Source: Obelidium mucronatum
Lineage: Eukaryota > Chytridiomycota > Chytridiomycetes > Chytridiales > Chytriomycetaceae
DNA length: 23,388 nt
Direction: 5' to 3'
Assembly: GCA_025765595.1 (NCBI GenBank)
Contig: JAIVFH010000378.1
Location: forward strand, 1 to 23,388
Every line of letters starts with the position of its first letter. The stretch's first letter is position 1. A program made the position numbers and the translations under genes. The notes beneath the pieces are model-generated. The model saw only the letters and a list, made by a program, of their open reading frames with translations. It did not search any database and had not been told where the DNA came from. Of the stretch, positions 17,550-23,388 are shown one piece after another.

Positions 17550-18353
17550 ATGGACGGCGATGATGAATTAGCACAGATCCGAGCCAAGCGAATGGCTGAA
17601 ATGCGAGGAGTTCCAAGCGGTGCCAGCGGTGCCTCATCAGCTCTGCCCTCTGGTTTGATGCCATCCAAAGGCCCTCAAGGAAGTGGCGATGACACGGAGA
17701 AGCTGGCGTGAGTTCCTTGTGAACAAAACTCTTGCGGACAAATATGCGTTTCAACTAAAAAACTGATTTGATGAATCGGACGTCCCTGTTGCCAGTCAAA
17801 TGGAGGAGATGAGAAGAACAATGGTGAGTCTTGTTGGTTTCGAATGTTTGCCTATGCTTCAGCAAGCTGACTACTGTTTTGTTAACTCTTTCTTGTTCTT
17901 TTTCTTGTAGCTTATTCAACTTCTTGATAACAGTGCCAGAGAGCGATGTATGTCGGATATGACTAGTATCAAAACCACAAATTCTTCAGATGATTAAGGA
18001 CTTTTCTGTTGCAATTAGTGGCTCGAATCTCAATGGTTAAGCAGGAAAAGGCGCGAGCTGTCGAGGACCTTTTAATTCGAATGGTGGGTGACGGTGCTTG
18101 GGTCATATCTGCGGCTATTATTGAAGCTTCGATTCGAAAAGGCTCAAAGCGGACAACTACGAGGGAAAATTAACGAGAATATGCTGATTGATCTCCTCGG
18201 ACAGTTAAATGAGCAACAATCGGCGAAGGTGGAATCAAAGATCAAGGTACTTGAATGCCATCGACTGCGTGTTCACTGACTCTAAATCTTCAGATTACAC
18301 GACGCAATGTTGCTGATTCTGATGACGACGAGGATTTGTTGGCTGGACTCTAA
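17550..18353 (+). CDS. PDCD5: PDCD5-family DNA-binding / chaperone-associated protein
   Basis: Small helical-bundle protein of the PDCD5/TFAR19 family (human about 125 aa), linked in animals to apoptosis and to the CCT chaperonin; its fungal role is less clear. Six exons: 17550-17707, 17796-17823, 17911-17947, 18019-18083, 18142-18246 and 18294-18353, about 150 aa. Conserved features: DELAQIRAKRMAEMRG at the start, EMRRTMLIQLLDNSARERLA, RISMVKQEKARAVEDLLIRM, AQSGQLRGKINENMLIDLLG, and the terminal KITRRNVADSDDDEDLL, matching the family's RRKVMDSDEDD tail. An extra Ser/Gly-rich segment near residues 18-50 accounts for the added length. Exons 2 and 3 are only 28 and 37 bp. Confidence 0.94.
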
Positions 18354-18359
18354 GTCAAA

Positions 18360-18365
18360 AATAAA
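18360..18365 (+). terminator. AATAAA polyadenylation signal for PDCD5
   Basis: AATAAA lies seven bases after the PDCD5 stop codon. Confidence 0.45.
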
Positions 18366-18476
18366 AATCGCAACACAAAGAGAGATTCGTGGGGGCAAAA
18401 ACCATGGGGCGTAAAGAACTGGAAAAAAACATAAAAACAAAGCAATTCCGCACAAGCAACTGCTGGTATACGTACT

Positions 18477-18980
18477 ATGACAACAACGACTCCGCCCTGT
18501 ATTGAGCAGCAAGGTCAGCAGCAGCAGCAACCGAATGGCGTCTGGGTGTACATCCCGCTGCCACAGCCACTCGCTGCACCAGCGCCAAACTGCCAGGAAA
18601 ACACCATTCCAACAATGCCGATACCACCCTTCCTGCCACCCATTGCAACGACCTGCCGTCCCTCAATGTATCCATCGTCCTCGATTGCGCCACTGACGGA
18701 AGACGAACGCCGCCGACACTTGGCGGCGATGCAAAAGCACGAGCAAAAGATGAAATACCATGCCCAAAAGCAACTAATGCATGCCGAGAAGCTGAAGCTG
18801 CATGCTGAGAAGCTACAGATCAAAGTAGATCTCGCCACTACAAACTCGATTGACGATCATGAGCGGAAACGAATGCATGCCGAAAAAATCCGGCGGCAAA
18901 ATGAACAGCGTATGAGCCAGTTGTTTGTTGCACCGAATGGCTTTTTGGATTATGGCCGTATTCCAATCGTGCCAGAATAA
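18477..18980 (+). CDS. small Pro/Gln-rich protein with WVYIP motif and His/Lys/Glu heptad region
   Basis: Single exon, 167 aa, not recognised. Order: MTTTTPP start, a poly-Gln run, NGVWVYIPLPQ (W at residue 23), a Pro-rich segment (PIPPFLPPIA), then from about residue 75 a charged helix with seven-residue periodicity (HAQKQLM, HAEKLKL, HAEKLQI) and a less regular continuation (MHAEKIRRQNEQRM), ending in FLDYGRIPIVPE. There is no signal peptide or membrane segment. It shares the MTT start, the G-x-W-V-(Y/F)-I-P motif, Pro-rich MP(I/x)P segments and a heptad-like basic/Gln helix with the partial gene at 22665, so the two are probably distant paralogues. Start ATG at 18477; AATAAA follows at 19040. 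Confidence 0.65.
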   Translation: MTTTTPPCIEQQGQQQQQPNGVWVYIPLPQPLAAPAPNCQENTIPTMPIPPFLPPIATTCRPSMYPSSSIAPLTEDERRRHLAAMQKHEQKMKYHAQKQLMHAEKLKLHAEKLQIKVDLATTNSIDDHERKRMHAEKIRRQNEQRMSQLFVAPNGFLDYGRIPIVPE

Positions 18981-19039
18981 CTTGCTTTAATCAAAACAAT
19001 TGTATAGACTTCATATATTTGTGTATCCCTCTTTCTAGT

Positions 19040-19045
19040 AATAAA
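19040..19045 (+). terminator. AATAAA polyadenylation signal
   Basis: AATAAA lies 59 bp after the stop of the WVYIP-motif gene. About 135 bp then remain before the gelsolin-like start codon. Confidence 0.4.
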
Positions 19046-19180
19046 GTAAATTATCGAATTTGAAATCCGAGTGACTTGTGTCAGTTTTTCTGCATATTTG
19101 GCTTGGGCGTTTGATTCTTTTTGTTCCAGAAAAACAGCCATCACTTATACAGGCTTGAACAAGAATCCTTGCATCCGGCC

Positions 19181-21454
19181 ATGGCAGAAATCTTGGTACC
19201 AGATATTGTCCTGGACGTTCCCCAGCTGCCTGTCCCTGGCGCTCAACTTCAACCCAAAACTATGGCTCCTGCAATTTCAAATCCCACAACTGATATTCCC
19301 CAATCTAGAAGTGCGGCACGAGTAAAACGCTTTGTTTCGTCGCTGTATCACTCTGCTGGACAAAAATCGTTTGTTGAAATAGCAAAAAACCAGGATGTTC
19401 TCATTGATATGTATTCAATTATTTAGGGAGATGAAAGTTTGGATCGCCAAAGACATGAGCTTGAAGCTTTTATGTGATCTCGAGAGTGGATGGTTTTTCA
19501 CACATAATTGCTACGTCATTGTCAATGTAGGTTGCAGTTTCCCGTGGTTGTAGTTGCTCTCTCTGACAGTTTACTGTTACAGGGAAGAAAACGCGGGAAT
19601 TCACAATATACGGATGTATTTTGCTGGGTTGGAGCATTTGCTAATGAAACCGATATTGGCCATGTTCTGTTCAAGGGTAAAGAAATTCGAGAATGTAAGG
19701 ACATTATACCAAAAACAGTATCTCCAAAGTTAAACCCAACCGTGTTATTTATTAAGATATTGGTCTAACAAATTGCGCCATCCACAAGGAATCACAACAT
19801 TCAGAAAGCACACTCTTTCTGTCGAATTTCAAATACCTGCGATACACCTACGGCGACAGATTCCGGATCCCCTCCAAAATAGTAAACTCTCAATTCCAAG
19901 AAATCCCAAAGATTCCAACCTTCAATGCCACAGCAAACCGCTTCAGCCGCGTCGTACTCACAGGAACCGAACCCAAATCTCCGTCAAAGCTTTCCCACTT
20001 TGCAGAAGCCGTGATATATGCGACAACTCTTAGTAACCAACGCGCCCAGGAACTGCAATCACAGCAACAGCAATACCTGCAGGAAAGCATTGTTCGAAAC
20101 TATTTGACCAACGCGACTGGCACGCAACTCATGTATGCCCACGATTCAAGCCCTCACTGGATATACAACCAGCTATCGATTCCGCAAACAAGACCCTACC
20201 TATTTCGGATTCATCGTGCAAATAAAATCAGGTGGAACGCTGAAAACACGAGTGTAGTAATCGAACAAATCCCGCTTTCCAAAGACTTTGAAACAGCCGT
20301 TGAGCCTCCCGAAGACGGCGAGGATGACGAGGACGATGATGAGGATGGAAATAAGCCACCAACTGCTACCAATCTGCCGCATCTCGGAGACAATGGCTCC
20401 CGAGTGATTCCAAAGGGATGGAAAATTTGGGGCTGCAAAGAATTTGTTCCAGATCAAGAGGGGGTATACGTCTTAGAAGGAGTGGGATTTGTTTGGGTGT
20501 TTTGCGGAGGGGGTAACGGAGGTGTTTGGGGACCTGTCGGTGGTTTAAGGAACGCTGTGTCCGCGATAAATGTTTCGGCTCCAGCAAAAGTAGATACAGG
20601 ACTGGGTCTTGGGGGTGGTGGTGGAGGCGGGTTGGGGGTTCCGGGCCCAAGAGTTACACAACAGAGTACGTTGGACGTCTCTGGGACTGGCCCTTCGTTG
20701 CCCGCGAGTATACCTGTTCCCCTTTCCCAAAAATCTGATTTGGATTTGGAAAAATGTGTTGCCTTGGACTGGGCGAAAGAGGTAGCGGCTTGTCGAGGAC
20801 ATGGAAGGGTCGAAGCAATAGGTACATTGAAGGTTTTATTATTCTTGCATATGCGACTTAAAATTACTATACCTAGACGACTCGGATATCATAATCAACA
20901 AAATTTGGATCTCTCTCGGTATCCCTTGCAAGAGCCTTTTGAATAATCTAACAAGCTCTGAAACGCGCCTCGATGAATGGGAGAAGGATAAAGAGCAAGA
21001 AAAACTGGACAAAATCGCAGCTGAGTTCGGAGAAGTGGATCCAGAAACCATGCCCACTAAACCAATCGACAACTCTCTCTTATTCAAAGACAAGACTCCA
21101 TTTTTCCATGAAGAAAAAACGCTCGGGACAGATCCATACAGTGATGACAATGGCGCGATTATTCTGTTCAAGGCATTGCCGACAAACTTGGTTCGTGGCA
21201 TGGACTACGTGGAAATTGAGAGAAATATTCTATACAGGGGACATTTATCAAGTACGAGCGTATATTTTCTAGATGCGGGAGCCCGAGTCTTTGTATGGGT
21301 GGGAAGCAAGTGCGATGAGTATGACCGCGCCAACAGTATCTTGCTTGGACAAAAATTCATTATCAAGCAACGAAAGGCTCAAGGAACAATTATCACCGGT
21401 CTTGTCGAGCTTGGAGAGAACGAAGACTTTGTATCACTTTTCACTGAAGAATAG
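19181..21454 (+). CDS. gelsolin/villin-family protein
   Basis: Predicted actin-binding protein with gelsolin-like repeats. Five exons fit: 19181-19368, 19427-19526, 19583-19676, 19757-20821 and 20877-21454, about 674 aa. Repeat 1 (residues about 55-165) aligns in order with the first gelsolin domain: AGQKSEMKVWIAKDMSL, NCYVIVNGRKRGNSQYTDVF, CWVGAFANETDIG, IHKESQHSESTLFLSNFKYL and YTYGD. The last repeat (about 575-674) has ILFKALPTNLVRG, VYFLDAGARVFVWVG and DRANSILLGQKFI. Between them are a Gln-rich stretch, a possible repeat (RPYLFRIHRANKIRW), an acidic run (GEDDEDDDEDG), a divergent VYVLEGVGFVWVFCGGG segment and a Gly tract. The type-2 calcium ligands are not obvious in repeat 1. The weakest join is intron 1 (donor GTTTGT at 19369, 58 bp), chosen because it is the phase that restores the repeat. 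Confidence 0.78.
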
Positions 21455-21577
21455 AATAGTTGTCTGATTGGTAGTTGTTAACCGTTCTATCGATAATTAA
21501 TCGTTGGTTCCAATCCATAGCCATAGTTTATTTGATAGTAAACTTGCTTAATTGCTTTGGGTTGATACCGTATTCCT

Positions 21578-21997
21578 TCACTTCTTGGTTGACTTAAAAG
21601 GGCAGATGGAATTAAATCGAGACTCGGGATAATGACAAAGAAGATATGCACCTGATCCACACCAGGCGTTTGATACTCTTTTCTTCTTGCATCGCCAGCT
21701 TGGGTCCTCTCATTATGGGCATTCACAACTTGGTCACGCAAGTCTATACAGCAAATAGCCTGCCACATCAATACTACTTGGGGAAAATAACCCAAACGAA
21801 CCCTTCATATTCGTGTTCATATCGATAGGTGCAACTTTGTCCAGGGTTTTCTGGTTTCCCCATCGCTGGTCTTTTTCACTGACATCGTTCACAAAGTCCG
21901 GGTCAGTATCCCTAAATACAATCAAAGCAATGTTATGAATGAAGCGGCCAAAACTCAGGGGACCGAACCAGTCGTCATCGTCCTTCTTTGGTGGCAT
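21578..21997 (-). CDS. hypothetical small protein (~100 aa)
   Basis: Three exons fit: 21802-21997, 21652-21743 and a 15-bp terminal exon 21578-21592, about 100 aa. It reads MPPKKDDDDWFGPLSFGRFI, ...RDTDPDFVNDVSEKDQRWGN, ...APIDMNTNMK|DLRDQVVNAH, ...ARRKEYQTPGVDQ|STKK. The first intron (58 bp, GTTCGT...TATAG, phase 1) is supported by the frame change into a plausible downstream exon. The last intron (59 bp, GTGCAT...TTAAG) is less sure; without it the frame runs on to 21487. No domain, signal peptide or membrane segment was recognised; the sequence is mostly charged and polar. It starts 40 bp from the divergent gene at 22038. Gene reality is likely, its identity unknown. Confidence 0.55.
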
Positions 21998-22037
21998 CAG
22001 ATTGCTCTGGATTTATTCTAGAATTAAACTCCATATC
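21998..22037. promoter_or_regulatory. 40-bp bidirectional gap between two start codons
   Basis: The ATG of the small minus-strand gene and that of the plus-strand gene are separated by 40 bp, the second such pair in the window after RPA2/LST8. Confidence 0.5.
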
Positions 22038-22537
22038 ATGGAAGCATCGATTCATCTGGAGCAAAGCATAGCAAACAACCCGAATCCAAACATGGACGTA
22101 GGCCATCGTGTTTCGTCGAAAGTGCTGCTGCAGGCTTCTGAAAGGGCAACTCTGGCGTTGGACAAAGCAGCAGTGAGTGCCTCAGAGTCTTTGAGGCCCA
22201 CCACTGAGAGACAAACACAGGCTGCATTCGCATCAGCCGCATCGCCAGATCCGTCAGCTTCATCGCTGTCCCTCGGCGTTCCGACTCTGTATGAAAACTC
22301 GCTGCTGTCTAAACACGCCAAAGTATTCTTAACTTCAACTGCTTTTGACCCCTTTCTCAAAGCCAACCAACTCTTTGCCTAACGCAGTCGTTTGCCGCCC
22401 TGGATCCAGTACTGCAGCGAAGCGCGTTTGCCGTTGCCCGAAGCAAGCGCGGTATCGAAGAGCTGCGGCGGCTGACTGAAGAGCAGAAGGAAACTCTCGA
22501 GTCGTCGCTTGATTCTTGCCTGGAACTGCTGAAGTGA
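22038..22537 (+). CDS. hypothetical helical protein (~144 aa)
   Basis: Two exons, 22038-22322 and 22388-22537, with a 65-bp GTATTC...GCAG phase-0 intron, give 144 aa. The unspliced frame stops at 22382; splicing instead gives LLSKHAK|SFAALDPVLQRSAF and a charged amphipathic C-terminal helix (RGIEELRRLTEEQKETLESS, then LDSCLELLK). The N-terminal half is helix-prone (KVLLQASERATLALDKAAVS) with an Ala/Ser-rich linker (SAASPDPSASSLSLG). Size and the helical C-terminus would fit a small subunit of a coiled-coil complex such as BORC/BLOC-1, but no diagnostic motif was seen and no name is assigned. AATAAA follows the stop. Confidence 0.6.
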
Positions 22538-22553
22538 TCGAGAGAGATCCGAG

Positions 22554-22559
22554 AATAAA
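22554..22559 (+). terminator. AATAAA polyadenylation signal
   Basis: AATAAA lies 17 bp after the stop codon of the 144-aa protein gene. Confidence 0.45.
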
Positions 22560-22664
22560 GTTTCGGTCCACGAAAACAGCTTGGACCCACGGCCCACGCT
22601 TTGAAACCAATACTTAAACGGAATCATCCGCCCCTACAGACAAACAACAACTACACGAAGACTA

Positions 22665-23388
22665 ATGACTACTTCGCCTGAAATCTTTGAGAAGGGATCG
22701 AGTGGTGCCCAAGACAAGCAAGGTGCTCCACCCACTTACACCGCTGAACCAAGGGGAAAGTGGGTTTTCATCCCCGACTCTGAATCGGACTCAGACTCTG
22801 AATCAAGTGATAGCAGTGACGGCCACTCGGACGACGATGCTCCGGTGATTATTCAATCTGGACCTGGTCAATTCCAAATTCGCTTCGACCAACCAACCCT
22901 TCAACGGTCAAACAAACATGCCATTAAAGAACAGCTGAGAAACCACAAACAGCAGTTGAAAGAACAGCAACGCGCTTTGAAGGAGCAGCACAGAGATCTT
23001 CGCAACAACTGGAACCACACCCATCGCGGTGATGAACGTGCACGGCAGCAAATGATGAAGGAGCAGCAACAGCATGCGAGAGATCATGAACGGTACCTTA
23101 AGGATCAGCAGAGACATTTCAAACAACAAATGAAGGAGTACCATCGTCGCATGAAGGAGATTGCACGTGAACAACGGAGAAGTGGTGGTAGCTCCATTCC
23201 ACCAATTCCTCCCATGCCACCCATTCCTACTATTCCAAATATGCCATTCTTGAGATTCGGCGGGAATCCAACCCCCCCTCCTCCGCCACAAGGATACCCA
23301 GCACCCACCCCCATTCGCACCACACCACCACCACCTCCTCCATTTGGATATTCAGCTGCTCCAAACCCTTCGCAAAATAACTCAGGAT
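22665..23388 (+). CDS. WVFIP-motif protein with acidic, Gln-rich heptad and Pro-rich regions (3' end cut by window)
   Basis: Open from ATG 22665 to the window edge (241 complete codons), no intron seen and no stop reached. Order: MTTSPEIFEKG start; RGKWVFIPDSES (W at residue 33); an acidic Ser/Asp run; QFQIRFDQPTLQ; a long charged helix with repeating KEQ units (LKEQQRALKEQHRDL, QQMMKEQQQHARDHERYLKD, QQRHFKQQMKEYHRRMKE); then Pro-rich IPPIPPMPPIPTIPNMPF and PTPPPPPQGYPAP. The family is not recognised, but the MTT start, the G-x-W-V-(Y/F)-I-P motif, the heptad-like helix and the Pro-rich MP/IPP segments parallel the 167-aa protein at 18477, with the helix and Pro-rich parts in swapped order. 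It is probably cytosolic or nuclear and self-associating; function unknown. Confidence 0.75.
   Translation, partial: MTTSPEIFEKGSSGAQDKQGAPPTYTAEPRGKWVFIPDSESDSDSESSDSSDGHSDDDAPVIIQSGPGQFQIRFDQPTLQRSNKHAIKEQLRNHKQQLKEQQRALKEQHRDLRNNWNHTHRGDERARQQMMKEQQQHARDHERYLKDQQRHFKQQMKEYHRRMKEIAREQRRSGGSSIPPIPPMPPIPTIPNMPFLRFGGNPTPPPPPQGYPAPTPIRTTPPPPPPFGYSAAPNPSQNNSG

Noticed and set aside
1..23388. CRISPR arrays, bacterial operons or ribosomal RNA
   Set aside because: Introns, AATAAA signals and eukaryotic gene content rule out a prokaryotic source, and no regularly spaced repeats or rRNA-like stretches were seen.

Overview
The window is nuclear DNA from a eukaryote with short introns (about 53-118 bp, GT-AG, several with CTAAC/TTAAC-like branch sites), standard stop codons (TAA, TAG and TGA all end genes here) and very tight gene packing. 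An axonemal gene (CFAP100) sits next to fungal-style RPA2, LST8 and PDCD5, which fits a zoosporic, flagellated fungus (chytrid-like). That assignment is inference from gene content, not from a marker gene. AATAAA lies 6-50 bp after the stop codon of most plus-strand genes.

Layout. 1-2.65 kb: a 39-nt poly-C tract, then CFAP100 (MIA1/CCDC37, nine exons, +). 2.7-7.9 kb: a minus-strand tandem array of SEC14-like CRAL-TRIO lipid-binding genes, four full-length and a truncated fifth copy, with different introns retained in different copies. 7.98-11.13 kb: a three-exon gene for a ~1013-aa tyrosine recombinase with an apparently complete catalytic set (R, K, HxxR, W, Y), a Gln-rich linker and an unfamiliar C-terminal domain; it looks Crypton-like or domesticated. 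11.13-12.58 kb: gene-poor, with a degenerate tRNA-like B-box element and a palindrome cluster related to one at the recombinase start codon. 12.58-14.67 kb (-): a predicted type II membrane protein with two poly-Gly tracts and an NHL-like beta-propeller ectodomain. 14.8-18.35 kb: housekeeping block, RPA2 (-) and LST8 (+) with start codons 37 bp apart, then PDCD5 (+). 18.48-23.39 kb: a small Pro/Gln-rich protein, a gelsolin-family protein, a divergent pair of small unknown genes whose start codons are 40 bp apart, and a partial gene that shares an N-terminal G-x-W-V-[YF]-I-P motif and a heptad-like charged region with the 18.48 kb protein.

The genes do not form one pathway. The parts most likely to be new are the recombinase with its flanking palindromes, the intron-mosaic CRAL-TRIO array, and the two WV[YF]IP-motif proteins. 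Exon joins were worked out by hand from reading frame, splice dinucleotides and remembered family consensus; no alignment or search was run.
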